Source of the DNA: Chamaecrista fasciculata
Lineage: Eukaryota > Streptophyta > Magnoliopsida > Fabales > Fabaceae
DNA: 64,000 nt
Direction: 5' to 3'
Assembly (NCBI GenBank): GCA_003254925.1
Contig: QANZ01002401.1
Location: 36,404-100,403 of the forward strand
Below are positions 34,107-45,585 of the stretch, piece after piece. Numbering within the stretch: the first letter of the stretch is position 1; every line of letters starts with the position of its first letter. Under the pieces are notes generated by a model, which was not told the origin of the DNA, did no database searches, and was given only the letters and a program-made list of their open reading frames with translations. The position numbers and the translations under genes are program-made.

Positions 34107-34491
34107 TGAAGAATATTTTGAACTCCATTTAAACAAGATCAAACTTATATCATTATATCCTCGTTCCTCACTAACCATCGAAGGAAGGGGCAGAGAAGTA
34201 AGCAAGACGACAAGATCAAGGCGGGCAACAACGCCAACAAGCTCAGGGAGGAAGAATGGTAAGGGAAAGGGACTAGCTAGGTAGGGTTTGAATTAAAAAT
34301 TTGTATAAAATCTAATTTTTTTTAAAAGATATGAAACTACAAAAATGCTTGCAGAATTAAATATTATTTAAATAAAAAAATTTGATATTTATATACAATT
34401 CTCGAGGACAGGGATCCACAAGATAGGATATGTATTCTCCATAATCCATCCCCGTCCTCATCAGACAGTAATTTGAAGTAAAAAAAAAAAA
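33475..34491. other. Repeat-derived intergenic DNA
   Basis: No gene is supported. The segment 33640-33990 is rich in GGTGGCGA/TCGCCACC motifs on both strands and ends near CACTACAATAGAAAT, reminiscent of subterminal repeats of a CACTA-type element. A (TA)n tract lies at 34069-34098. Confidence 0.4.
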
Positions 34492-34888
34492 GGGTATATT
34501 TCACTTTGATACCCTGTGGTTTGAAACTTGACACTTTGGTATCCTGTGGTATTCTCTATTAACACTTTGGTACCATTGGGATTTACTTTGTAATTTTAAC
34601 CACAAAAATTTTGCAAAAATTATATATTGACCCCAAAAATTTTCAAAAAATTACAAATAGATCCCTAAATACATATTATCTAGGGACTAAAATGAAAACT
34701 TTAAAATTTTTTTGGGGTCAATATGTAATTTTTGCAAAATTTGTTATAGTTAAAATTACAAAATAGCTCCCAAGGGTACCAAAGTGTTAATGGAGAATAG
34801 CATAGGGTACCAAAGTGTCAGGTTTCAAACCACAGGGTACCAAAGTGAAACAGGTCCAAACCACAGGGTACCAAAGTGTAATTTACCC
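34492..34888. mobile_element. Fold-back MITE of the 'ggtaccaaagtg' family
   Basis: The left end is GGGTATATTTCACTTTGATA. The right end, reverse-complemented, is GGGTAAATTACACTTTGGTA. The internal phrase 'ccacagggtaccaaagtg' is repeated. Like the element at 32609 it lies between A-runs (34480-34490 and 34889-34898). A truncated copy lies at about 52222-52275. Confidence 0.65.
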
Positions 34889-36164
34889 AAAAAAAAAATC
34901 ATATTTATCCCTACAGAGATTTTTCCCCATATAGAGACAATACCTACGGGAATCCCATTTGTGAAGAAAATTGTCACTGTATGTCCTGTGGGGATCTCCA
35001 TTTATGAAAATCTTTTGCCTTTCATGTATCAATATTTTTATCAGGTTATTTAAAGAGACTTTGGTTATTTTTAAAAATTATATTAAAAATATAACATATA
35101 AAAATGATTGATCAAAAAAGTATTCATCGAAAGTAACTTGTAACCATAAACTCCGGACTTGATTTGACTTTGTTTGTTAATAATTCTAATTGAATAAAAT
35201 GGTATTTATCAAAAATAACTTGTAACCATAAACTCGTCAAATTCGTATTTGAAATGAGAGATATATAATCATAGTCAGTAGTTTAAGGCCAAAGTGAACT
35301 ACTATGTAAACATATAGGATCATTTTGAACATTCTGAAAAATAAAGGACCAAAATAAACTTTGAAATAAAGATATAGGACCAATTTGATCATTCAACCAT
35401 TAAATTATGGTAAAAACTAAATAAAGAGGAAATTAATTTTTTTAACAAAAAAATAGAAAATTAAATAAAAATGTGGACTGGTCTTAATGTCTTATACGTA
35501 TATTTATGGCTCCAAAATTCTAAAGGCTTTAAAAAGTTAAGCAAGGCTTGCCTTATTAGGAAAAAAAAAACAAAAACTAATATTTGTAGGGTGTTTGGTA
35601 TGTAAAAATCTTCAAGGCCTAATATGCTATATCCAATGCTTAACAGTAACAAGCCAAGCATAGCAAGTCAGATACTAATGGGGTGTTTGGTATATAAATA
35701 ATTTTTTTTTTAGAAATTTAATTGCTTGTAATATGATTTTTATGAATATTAAAAATCTTGGTTGGTGTATTAAGATATTTGTAGGAATAATTTACAATAT
35801 CCTTTAAAATATCATATTTATACATTTGGTTCAGCTTTAATATTCTTAAGGATGTCAATCAAAAAAATTATCTTAAGGATATATTATTAATTTTCAAACA
35901 TTCACTTGAGAATATTTTTAAAATAATTCTTTTAAAACAATTAAAAAAAACATTTTTTTAAAAACAATTAAATATATTAATACAAAAATTAAATTTATAA
36001 CTGTGTATCACTCAATAAATTATTTTAAAATTATTTTTAAACGATTGTAACATGTTTTTAGTTCTAATAATTTTTTATTATCTATTTTGATTAAGATAAT
36101 ATTTAAACAGTGGCTCATTGTCTAATTAGTAATTTCTTATAATAAAAATTTATTTGCAAAAAAG
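34889..36164. other. AT-rich intergenic DNA before OMT5
   Basis: I see no gene. At about 34995-35070 there is a third copy of the 'gaaaatcttttgcc' upstream block also seen near 14392 and 18595. Dispersed repeat copies lie at 35110-35400 and a 'gggtgtttggtat' duplicated phrase near 35590 and 35680. Confidence 0.45.
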
Positions 36165-36608
36165 GTCATCCCATGAGCCGTCTCAAACGGAGATGGATCG
36201 TCGTTTTGGAACCAACTGGGCAACTTGTACAATGGCTTCGTTAGGATTGGGTCCAACATGGCCTGCAAGAAAGGCATCACATTTAAGGGGTTGTCCTTCA
36301 GAAGAAGGGTAGATGCATCCGTTAGAACGTACCTTAATTCTTGGGATTGGTCATCATCATTAGTTTTTGGAATGTTCTGGAGAGAGAAGAAGCCAGAGTG
36401 AGTGAGGATTCGCATCAAGCGGTGGATATAACGAGTTTTGGAAATGAGAGTGGGAAGAGGCATGGGCTTGCCATGGTTGTGAATGGTGTCTATGATGTTT
36501 AGGTCTATGGCAGATTTGAGGGACATGGAAGATGTGATTCCATATATGGGTTTGAGCTTGGAGGAGTCTTGATGCTCCAACCACTTTGTTGTTATTTTGG
36601 GCTTCCAT
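36165..36608 (-). pseudogene. OMT5: 5' fragment of an O-methyltransferase
   Basis: Only the first 60 percent of exon 1 remains, starting MEAQNNNKVVGASRLLQAQ (36608). A 14-bp deletion after HIWNHIF (near 36530, where the paralogs encode SFINSM) shifts the frame. A 21-bp in-frame deletion removes the equivalent of TLQIHPS near 36438. The homology stops at 36165 within the HGMTFW motif, so the SAM loop and exon 2 are missing. The TATA block equivalent (36670-36677) has changed from TATAAATA to TACAAATT on the minus strand. Close to OMT6 at the N-terminus. Confidence 0.92.
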
Positions 36609-36677
36609 GATTAAACTATCTACTAATTTGTGAGGCTGACTTTAGCTGCATTGAGCATTACTTGGGGTCAATTTGTA

Positions 36678-37512
36678 AGGGCGGGTGATGAGGAGGCATG
36701 CTGGCTATATTTGGATTGAATTGAGAGCTTAAAAAAGAAAAAGGAGATGATTAATTACAATAATTTTTAGTATATCATTTTGATGGATTAAAAATTAAAA
36801 ATCTATAAATTTTGATGAAAACTTTAAAATTATAATATTTATTCATAATATATATCATGTTTGTCATTATTTTTTATTGTTTGTCACGTTAAAGTTACAA
36901 AAAATTAATTTTATATTTTGAAATTTATGGATATGTGTCTTGTAGGTGTCGGGTATGTCCATATCTGACACGACGACACGTCTTTAAAATAAAGTGTCCC
37001 TACTTTATATATTTAATAACAAAGCTAAATTTTGGGAAAAAAAAAAAAGAATAACAAAGCTAAACTGATACGAACAACTAGCTAACTGACTGCCAGCTCA
37101 TTATAAGTTTATAACTACTGCCAGCTCATTATAAGTTTACTACTTCCAGCTCATATACTCTAATAAATTTCTTTATAAATTTTTTAAATAATCTAATTCT
37201 TTAATTTGTAAGATATAAGAGTAAACAATTCTAATCTTAAAAATCTAATTCATATACTTTAATTTATGAAAATTATAAAATGAACATATTTTAATCAATA
37301 TGATGACATACATATATATATATATATTAATTGAGCTTGCATTTGTATATATATTAATTTATTTTTTCAAAAATATGGTACGTAGTAGTGAAAAAAAAAT
37401 CCAATATTTCATTAAAATTATCTGCTGACCACCAAGGTATGTTGAGACCAGGACAACCTCCTAATTCCTACCATTATAATCAGCACAATAAGTAAAAAAA
37501 TGAAATACCAAC
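36678..37512. other. AT-rich flank upstream of OMT5
   Basis: I see no gene. The part around 36930-37005 (TGTCGGGTATGTCC, then ACACGACGACACGTC) resembles one arm of the 'cggacacgg' MITE found complete at 55927-56213. A short tandem (CTGCCAGCTCATTATAAGTT) occurs twice near 37090-37140. Confidence 0.45.
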
Positions 37513-37694
37513 AAGTGTTTGGTGTAGTGGTAAGCGAGCTGCATCCCAGGTTAAGGGACCTAGGTTTGAGCCCTAAAATCAACGTAACATTGTTAGGGGG
37601 CTTTAACTGTTCGTTCCCGGTTCGAATGGGATTAGTCTTCGCCTAGACTGTTACACGGATAGGTGGGGCAAACCCATGGTTATATCAAAAAAAA
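37513..37694 (+). mobile_element. tRNA-derived SINE
   Basis: Internal Pol III promoter boxes are visible: an A box in TTGGTGTAGTGGTAAGCGA (37519-37537) and a B box in AGGTTTGAGCCCT (37562-37574). A unique body and an A-rich tail (ATCAAAAAAAAG) follow. The length of about 180 bp fits a plant SINE. I could not find a convincing target duplication. Confidence 0.6.
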
Positions 37695-38889
37695 GTCAAA
37701 AAGAAATGGGAGTTTAAATAAAGCAAGATGTCAACTGTGAAGCCTTGACTTTCCAATACTATCAATAATGAAACAAAATGTGAACTGCGAAGCCTAATCT
37801 AGTACTGTTCTTCACAAATTATCTAATTTCGTATATTAGCTCTGTTTCAAGTAACGAAGAACAAAATGGAAGGCTTATGAAGAAATATAAGGTCTCGTAT
37901 TCTTTTTTTTTTTTTTAAAAAAAAGAACGAGAAATGGTGAAAGAGTATAAACAGAAATTAAATACATATAATTAGAAAGAGAAAATAACTTTGTTGAGGC
38001 ATGCATGTTGTCGATGAATATATAATGCATTAGTGGACAGATCATGTGGAACATTTGTAGGGTCACATGGCAGGCAACAAGAAGTCAAGAAGACCCTTAC
38101 TTCATCTTAAACTGCAGGCACCTCCGATCCTCTGTCACTGTTGACTAATAATAAAATAGACAAACAAAGGAACTTGTATTATTAATTCGGTCAACAAGCA
38201 CTCAAGAAAGAAATACACAATATTATAATAGAGAAAGTAGAGAATTAATACAAATAGAGTAATAGCAGAGCAATATCAGAGAAGGAATAGAAAAGGCACA
38301 GAGAGAGAAGGTTCAACTTTTATAAGGAATGAACTTCAACTTTTACAAATGAGCCAATCTATATATCACAAAGTTCACTACACACATTTTTATGACAGTC
38401 ATGGCAAATAAAAATAACTGAGGAAAGTTTTCAGGTCTCTAAATCTCTTTAACTAACCTCACACAGCTGACTGCTAAAGATTTTATAATTAGATCAATGA
38501 ACCAACCCGGTACCTTATAATAACAACAACTTAAAAAGATAGCTTTTCGAGTCCCTAAAATGTTTATGCTTTTACTTCCTACATTGGTTTGGGAAGCTCT
38601 CTGAGCTTCTTGCTAAACTTTGGGGTTTTTACCTTGAAATTGATGTGGCTCATAGTTTGAATATAAAAAACTTAGGCCCTGTTTGATTTCATTTTCTAAG
38701 AACAATTTTAAAAAATAAGAGATAAAATCTGTTTTGAAAAATATGTTTTCGAAAACAGAAATAAATAAGTTTGACTCTTCTCCTTAAATAAAAACTGCCT
38801 TTATCCTCATCCTTCTCCTTTTATCAGCTTGACTCTTTTTCAAGACAGATTGAATATCAAAATTGAAAGAAAAAAGAAGAAAATGAAAA
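37695..38889. other. Intergenic DNA
   Basis: No gene is supported. There is a T-run/A-run pair near 37903-37925. A segment starting near 38674 (TAGGCCCTGTTTGATTTC) looks like the end of an hAT-type MITE. Confidence 0.4.
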
Positions 38890-39133
38890 CTTCATGATGC
38901 TTTGGTCTACTGTCCTCTTCTTCTTCTACGCTTGTAGTTTTTCTGTCTTTATTTTTGTTATGATGCTGGTTCTCACTTTTGTTATGCTGATATCTCCCTT
39001 CTGTTTCTGTCATTCTGGTACTTTGTTCCCTGCAACTCTGCTATTTATCTCTGTATTCGCACAAACTCTTGTAATGTTCTTCTGGATCTTTAATAAAATT
39101 TGCTCTTATTTACCAAAAAAAAAAAAATCACGC
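38890..39133 (+). mobile_element. 5'-truncated LINE 3' end
   Basis: The T-rich, TTTCTGTTTCTGTCATTCTGG-like sequence ends TTTAATAAAATTTGCTCTT and a run of A, the usual 3' UTR and tail of plant LINEs. A 96-aa open frame across it is low-complexity and hydrophobic and is not considered a gene. Confidence 0.5.
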
Positions 39134-39247
39134 CAACACATATATCATATATATAACGTAAAGAAAACAAAGTTTACTAATTAAGTCTTCTAAATATTTT
39201 ATATATAGCACGAATCGAATAACAAGATCATTATATAATACTATATT

Positions 39248-40545
39248 TGATGGGTGTCGAATCCACCAAAAATAATTAACCTGATTCTACACATTAAAAT
39301 AATAAATTATAGTAAGGATGAGAACAGGGTCGATCCGCAGAGACTAGCATTGTCTAAAGTTTATCAACCAAATCTAAAGAAAACAGAAAACAAAAGATAA
39401 ATTGTGATATAAAATAATAAGTAAATAAAACAATCGATAAAAGTTACCGATAGGATGAGGGCTTGGCTAAGGTTAATCTTCATGGAGTCTCGCACTTGTT
39501 CATTGATGCCAAAGATAATTTTTCATCAAATTAAAATAGGTTAACGAAATCACACGGTGAAATCACTCTTTCTTAAAAGTTGATTGAAGAATAACATACC
39601 CAATTTAACCACTTATTAACTAGACGAATCCGACACAATCGACAATTCAATCTAAGGTAACAGAACTAAGACCCGAAAGATATTAACCCTAAACAATTAA
39701 TTTACAAAATTACTTGTTCAGATTTTCTTCTCCCTAACATGGTACAACCATCTTAGTTACTACTTAGTGATGAACTTACTAATTACAAATCAATAAGAAC
39801 ATCTAGCGTTATGTTTACAAATCAATTAGACAACCGAGCTCTTAGTTGAATGTTCAACTTGAAAACAATTAAAACAAGAAGAGTAGAAGAAACAAAAATA
39901 TTATAAATTGATGAAACAAATAAGAACAAGATCTCACAAGTGTTGAAACATCCAATCCAAACTCACCCTAAGCCAAGATAAGAAAATTAGCCGCGCAGGG
40001 CCTTGAGAGAAGAAGAGAGAGATGATCCGAGATTGGATCTCCCATTTTCACTAACTAGAGAGGGATATTTATAATGTTTCTCTAACCCTAATACCCTTCT
40101 CAACCTTCCTAATTTGAGCTATAGAGTCCCCACAACTGAAAAGATTACAGAGTCTGATTTTAAAATTCAAAACTGAGAATATGCGCTTAAGTCTTGGGCA
40201 AGACTTGTGCTCTACGTAGATATCTCTTGAGTTTTGGGCAAGACTTGTGCTTCACGAAAATATCTCTTGATTTTGGAGATCTTGAAATTGAATCTTCTTG
40301 ATTTGAGATATCTTTGAGATTGAAATCTGATCTTCAATAGAAGATAATATAAACTTATATCCTAAGTTTAAAAGATATGATATTCACAAAATATCAATTT
40401 TTAACACAAGATATCATATTTTGAATTTAAACTTAGGATAACGGGGAAAATCAAATAATTAAGATATATTGGGATAAAATCATAATTTGAATACAAATAA
40501 ATTAGTAATTATCCCTTAAAAATAGGCAAAATAACATACTTATCA
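39248..40545 (-). mobile_element. Solo LTR abutting OMT6
   Basis: On the minus strand the sequence starts TGATAAGTATGTTATTTTGC and ends GGATTCGACACCCATCA, giving TG...CA ends, 1298 bp. The 5-bp duplication ATATT flanks it (39243-39247 and 40546-40550). A TATA box (TATAAATATCCC, near 40070) and absence of internal genes identify an LTR left by recombination, probably Gypsy-type. It lies 13 bp past the OMT6 stop codon. The OMT4 3' flank provides the paralogous empty site. Confidence 0.8.
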
Positions 40546-40558
40546 ATATTATAATTTG

Positions 40559-42036
40559 TCACGGGAAAGCCTCAATGAGAGATCTTAAACCCAGAACTGG
40601 AATTATCTTGTAGTCACTGAAACCAGCAGATAATATCAACTTGGCCCATTCCTTCTCATTTCTCTCTTTTCCAGTCACCAAAACCATCATGAACATATCC
40701 CATAAAAGTTGAGTTTCCGTAGATTTATCATCGATGTATCCCTTGTCATTCTCCATCATTACCATGTCAATTATTATCACTTTCCCTTCTTTCCCTTTAC
40801 TTGTAATTGCTTCCTTGCACTTTTTCAGTATCTTCACACATTCTTCATCCTTCCAGTCATGAAGAATCCACTGCATGAATCGGAAAGTAATTATAAGCAA
40901 CTACCATAAATATATACAAGCTAAGAATCCACCCCAAAACTATATAACATATAAATAAATATGATACATATTAAAATAATAAATTAACTACCCACTTGCT
41001 ACTTCTAATTTTATAATGTCATATTAGTGGAAATTATTTCTCAAAATTTTCCCTTAAATTTATTTTTAGAGTACAAAACATCTTAAACTTGTTTTTATTT
41101 TCTGAACTTCAATTCAAACATAGTATAATGTTATTTACTTTTTAAAAGGTGTCCTAAAAAGTTAGGTCAGAAATTTTAATATTAATATTATTTTTGAAAA
41201 TAATTTAGTGGATGATAATAACTTCACTATAATCTCTTTATTACCTTCAACAAGACTGCATCAGCAGGAGGTACTTCCTCAAACATGTCCCCACTCACAA
41301 ACTTAAGGTTCCCACAATCTTGGAGCCCACCAACCACATGTGGCAAATCCAACACACTACACTTAATCTCCGGAAATGCATCAGCTATGGCCTTAGCCAT
41401 AGTTCCTATGCCTCCACCCACATCCACCAACGACTCCAACCCTTTGAACACGCTTGTGCACTTATCTAGCACCACGCTCGTCACAAATCTTGCATCACTA
41501 GCCATAGCCTCATTGAAAACCTGGTTTAGTTTTGGCTCAACCCCACAATACTCCCAAAATGTCTTCCCATGAGATCTGTCAAATGGCGTCAGATCATCGC
41601 TTTGAAACCAATTAGACAACTCGAACCCGGGCTTTATTATGATTGGCTCTTGGAAGATCGCCAAGAAAGGCCTTAAACTCAAGGGGTGGTCCTTGAGAAG
41701 AAGGGTGGATGTGTCCGTTAGGACATACCCTAATTCTTGGGATTGGTCATTATTAGTTTTTGGAAGGTTCTGGAGAGAGAAGAAACCAGAGTGAGTGAGG
41801 ATTCGCATCAAGCGGTAAATGTGGCAAGTTTTGGAAGGGTGGATTTGGAGGGTGGAGATGAGAGTTTGCAGAGGCATGGGCTTGCCATGATTGTGAATAG
41901 TGTCTATGATGTTTAGGTCAATGGCAGATTTGAGGGATATGGAGTTTATGTAGCTCAAGATGTGGTTCCATATATGGGTTTGAGCATGCAGGAGTCTTGA
42001 TGCTCCAACCACTTTGTTGTTATTTTGGGCTTCCAT
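40559..42036 (-). CDS. OMT6: intact O-methyltransferase, 3' UTR replaced by a solo LTR
   Basis: This class II SAM-dependent OMT of subfamily B has 367 aa. I chose MEAQNNNKV (42036) because upstream in-frame ATGs (42066, 42093) lie at or before the expected transcription start below the TATA box at 42105-42112. Exon 1 is 41245-42036 (264 codons, donor AAG|GTAATA). Exon 2 is 40559-40870, with an intron of 374 bp. The dimerisation helix HIWNHILSYINSISLKSAID is present. The SAM loop reads VDVGGGIGTM (Ile replaces the usual Thr), with catalytic His268 in ILHDWKDEEC and the end LRSLIEAFP. It differs from OMT4 and OMT8 near the substrate pocket (FWEYCGVEPKLNQVF instead of FWEYAGHEPKLNQFF). The stop is followed 13 bp later by the solo LTR, so polyadenylation must use LTR sequence. 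Confidence 0.92.
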
Positions 42037-42104
42037 GATTAAACTATCTACTAATTTGCTTGCCATGTTTGTGAGGGTGACTTTAGCTAGCATTACTTGG
42101 GGTC

Positions 42105-42112
42105 TATTTATA
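42105..42112 (-). promoter_or_regulatory. OMT6 TATA box
   Basis: TATAAATA on the minus strand lies 69 bp before the chosen ATG, in the block ACCTATAAATAGACCCC. Confidence 0.75.
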
Positions 42113-44196
42113 GGTAGAGGTGATCGAGTTCAAGTGTTAATTTGATTCTAAATTTTTTAAATAACAAAAGGGTGAGTTGAGTTGCAACTTGCAAGTTTTG
42201 ATTTTTAAAAATAATTACAACCACAAACCGCATATATATTAATGTATGTGGGTCAGAATTTTTATAGTAGGGTTTGTGGTTGTGGTTGTAATTATTTTTA
42301 AAAATCATTAATATATGCGGTTTGTGGTTGTAATTATATATGCGGTCCTCTTGCAAGTGATCATTCAAGTCATGGCTAAGAAGCTAAGGGAGTCAATTTG
42401 GTCCTCTTGCAGAAGGAAGCAATAATGGTTTGGCGTACATATGACTCTGTTTGACTTATTAGGAATTCTCTATCATGGTTTGTGTTTCTTCTCCTTCTAG
42501 CTAGTACATTGTATTTCCAATCAAAAAAACAAAATATCAGTTAGTAATAGAAAGAGAGAAATTTCATGGTTTTATTGCAAAATTTCAATGCCTTTTACAC
42601 ATTGGATCTTTTGGCAACATTGATTAACCGTATATACCGTTACAGAATAAAACAATTACTAATTTTTTTTCTCTAAGTGTTTATTGAACCCCGGTATGCT
42701 CTAACCCAAGACTGGAGCGTCATCTCTTCACCTTAATTTTTATTTATATATATATAAAAAGGACAGTACATGTTAAAGTTTGTGCAGATACAAAATATTT
42801 GCCCTGTTACTTTCTTTTTTGCTATGCTCTGTTTTTTTGTTTCTTCAATCCTTTTTTTCAGGAAAGTGCAAATGCATTGTTAAATGATTAGTTTTGTCAT
42901 TTTATTTCTGAGATAATTTCAAAAATCTCAATCTTTTTCCCTCTCTTGTCTTATTGTTTATACGTAGAGAGACGATGTAGACGGTAGCTACTAGTGGGAT
43001 TCCAAGCTAAGTCGCCATCCTTGCCCGATTCCCACAACAACATTTCTTAGTTGGCTTCCTCAACTTGAGGTTGCGCCTAACTTCATAACTATTCCTTTTG
43101 TCACTTATCCGGCAAGACAAAAACAACCCGTAACAACTCTTATATGGAACTTAGATTTGCGGAGGATTAATCCTTAGTCCATCGGAGTAAGAATACCTTA
43201 GCCAACAAAAAAAACAAAAACCCGTAACATTCATATATACATATAGAGAGAGATATCAATTTTTCTACTTTAATTTCAACACTCCATCTTACTTCTCACT
43301 ATTAATTAAAATACTTGGACATAATTTGTATATCCACCTGAGTATACCTGACCATCACGTCTTATATTCTATATATATTTCGCTATGATTGAATTAGCTA
43401 GGAGTAAATCCTTAACACTTTCAAACAAGATAGCAAGAAGCTAAGAGTGCTTGTACAAAATCAATTAAATAAAAAATAAAAGTATTTTTGTTACTTTCCA
43501 TAATTAAAAGAGTTTAAGTTTAAAAGAATTTTAAATAGAAACCTTACGTTTTGTAACGAACTATTGATCTATCATTTGAAAAACAATTGATAAATTACAC
43601 ATAATCCAACTGTAAAATAATATGTGATGATGATCTAATTTTTATTAATTATTTCAATATATGGATCATCCAAATTTTAAATAATATTTGTCCTCACTCC
43701 CTACATTCATGTATTGATCTTCCTCAATTTTGTTCCATTCCCTTTAATTAGTTGTAGTCGACATCGAAGCATCAACCCCGTCGGTCCTAACTTTTATATT
43801 GTTTGGGAGTTGAGAGGTAATTAACATTCTTTTCCCTTCACTAGTTTTTGTGTATGTTATCCCCTACATTATATTTTCTTTCAAATAAAGTACTTTAATT
43901 TGCATTCTCAAGTCACACAAGCCAAATATTTTTTTTTTCTTTTTATGATATGAGCTGAATTTCGAAAGCCAAAAGTGTAGGACGCTTCTTGTGTGAATGT
44001 TTCTTGATATTAGCCCATCAAGAGTCTGCAAAAACTATTTCAACTCGTAGTAGTGGGTTGAGTTGAATTGGTTCGGATTCACGAGTTGGTTAAATTTAAA
44101 ATTTTCAAGCCACACATTTGTAAATTTGTAGTTCTCAGCTAACTCAACCCACGAGCCCATATGTGACTTACAATCATGTATAGTTGAAATATTCAG
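42113..44196. other. Intergenic DNA upstream of OMT6
   Basis: No gene is supported. A fold-back cluster at 42212-42345 carries several inverted copies of TTTGTGGTTGTAATTAT. The less AT-rich segment 42960-43215 ends TTAGCCAACAAAAAAAACAA and may be a retroposon with an A-rich tail, but I could not find Pol III boxes in it. Confidence 0.4.
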
Positions 44197-44510
44197 TGAT
44201 ACGAGTCTCACATCAGGTAGTTAGCTGAGAGTAAAGCATTATATAAGGTCTTGGGCTCTCCAACTTCAATAGCTAGCTTTTGAGGTGTGGTTCTCCCAAG
44301 GCCTTATATAGTGCTTTACTCTCAGCTAACTACCCGATGTGGGACTCCGACACTGGTCCATTGATAGCCCTTTCCACTTTTGGCGACTCCATTCAACTTC
44401 CAGTATTCGGCACGACGCATCATACGTACCTTAATCCAGCCTATAGGTCAAGAGCCCAAGGCCTTATATAGTGCTTTACTCTCAGCTAACTACCCGATGT
44501 GGGACTCATA
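44197..44510. repeat. Array of three TRIM-like LTR segments in opposed orientation
   Basis: One copy on plus (44197 onward, TGATACGAGTCTCACATC) runs into two copies on minus (ending near 44350 and 44510). Each has the USE-like motif and a TATATAAGG box exactly 24 bp apart: 44205-44215 with 44240-44248, 44335-44345 with 44302-44310, and 44495-44505 with 44462-44470. The plus copy has two mismatches in the USE; both minus copies are perfect (GTCCCACATCG). The same family is at 15202-15330. Confidence 0.6.
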
Positions 44511-44514
44511 TCAT

Positions 44515-44948
44515 CCACACATTTTCAAATTTCAATAGTAATGAATTATTTATGTTTTATTGATATTATTAATTATTGTGAACATATATATAATGCATAT
44601 ATATTGCATTTGCCTACCACATATACTTTTTTTTTTTTTTTGCCAGAGACAAAAATGGACAAAATACCTAACGTGGGTGTTACCTACCACATACTTAAAA
44701 TAGAGAGAATGATCATGTATTTAATTTGACCAGTTTTGTCGGTTACGCGATTATTAAATATTGATAAGAAGAAAATGCCAAAATGGTGTATGTATTACAT
44801 GATTTTTGTAAGGGATGGTAAAAGTTTTGGATCACTGGTATTATGATACAGAAAAGGTTGTGATTCCTGAGGAAGAGAAGGAACATCTGACGGTACGAAT
44901 GAAGGAGTGCTCTCCATTATTCAAGAGACTCAGGGCTATGATGATAGC
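44515..44948. repeat. Segmental duplicate A1 (pairs with 47000-47361)
   Basis: The sequence from CCACACATTTTCAAATTTC to TCAGGGCTATGATGATAGC is repeated at 47000-47361 with small indels. It contains a stretch that reads like an exon (DTEKVVIPEEEKEHL, KECSPLFKRLRAMM), but the second copy has frameshifts in it. I do not recognise a parent gene. Confidence 0.6.
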
Positions 44949-45063
44949 ATATAATATATATATATATATATATTATAAGAAAATGAAAACTTCATGATTT
45001 TTGTTATGATGCTGGTCTACTATATATAAACTTCATGATTTCATATATATATATATATATATA

Positions 45064-45240
45064 TATGAAAATAGGCCCAATAATTAGGAGGCCCAAATAG
45101 CAGAGCATGCCCTTAATCCGGCAAGCTACAAACACACCAAATGGATCACGTAGACATGAACGCCCTGTATCTCGCCATCAGGTGTGGACGCCTACAATTC
45201 CTCAGAATTTATCATTAAAATTGGATAAGCAGAGTTTATA
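45064..45240 (+). mobile_element. Fragment of the Gypsy-type LTR seen at 62695
   Basis: The sequence AATAGGCCCAATAATTAGGA followed by GGCCCAA matches the start of the LTR at 62695. Only the first part of the LTR is recognisable and the sequence then diverges. Confidence 0.45.
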
Positions 45241-45585
45241 TGTATATATGGTATGACACTAATTGTATTATTGATAGATAAGATATGGTGGGCTGGTAAT
45301 GAATGCTTTTGGAGGGGAAAGCAGTGGACTGCCAGACAGATATATTATTGCTAGGGCACGGTATAGTTCAGCTGACGCTTTAATATATATTTGGTGAATA
45401 ATGTTTCAAAACAGATTGTGTGGTACACATTCTATATCTGCATAGAATTAATAAATGTACGTGGACTCCTAAACAGTTTATAATATTGCATCCAAATTAG
45501 TAAATGTGGTAGCTAGTTGTTAAATTTGGGAAAGAAATTGCCGTAGGGTCATATATATATATATATATATATATTATATCGCTTA

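Noticed and set aside
38894..39184. 96-aa hydrophobic ORF as a small membrane protein
   Set aside because: T-rich sequence followed by AATAAAA and poly(A) looks like a LINE 3' UTR; the hydrophobicity comes from T-rich codons.
41245..42093. Longer OMT6 start at 42093 (MLAKVTLTNMASKL)
   Set aside because: It is only 12 bp from the TATA box, upstream of the expected transcription start; MEAQNNNK matches paralog starts.
42960..43215. Possible SINE with A-rich tail
   Set aside because: No A or B box could be found, so I did not call it a SINE.
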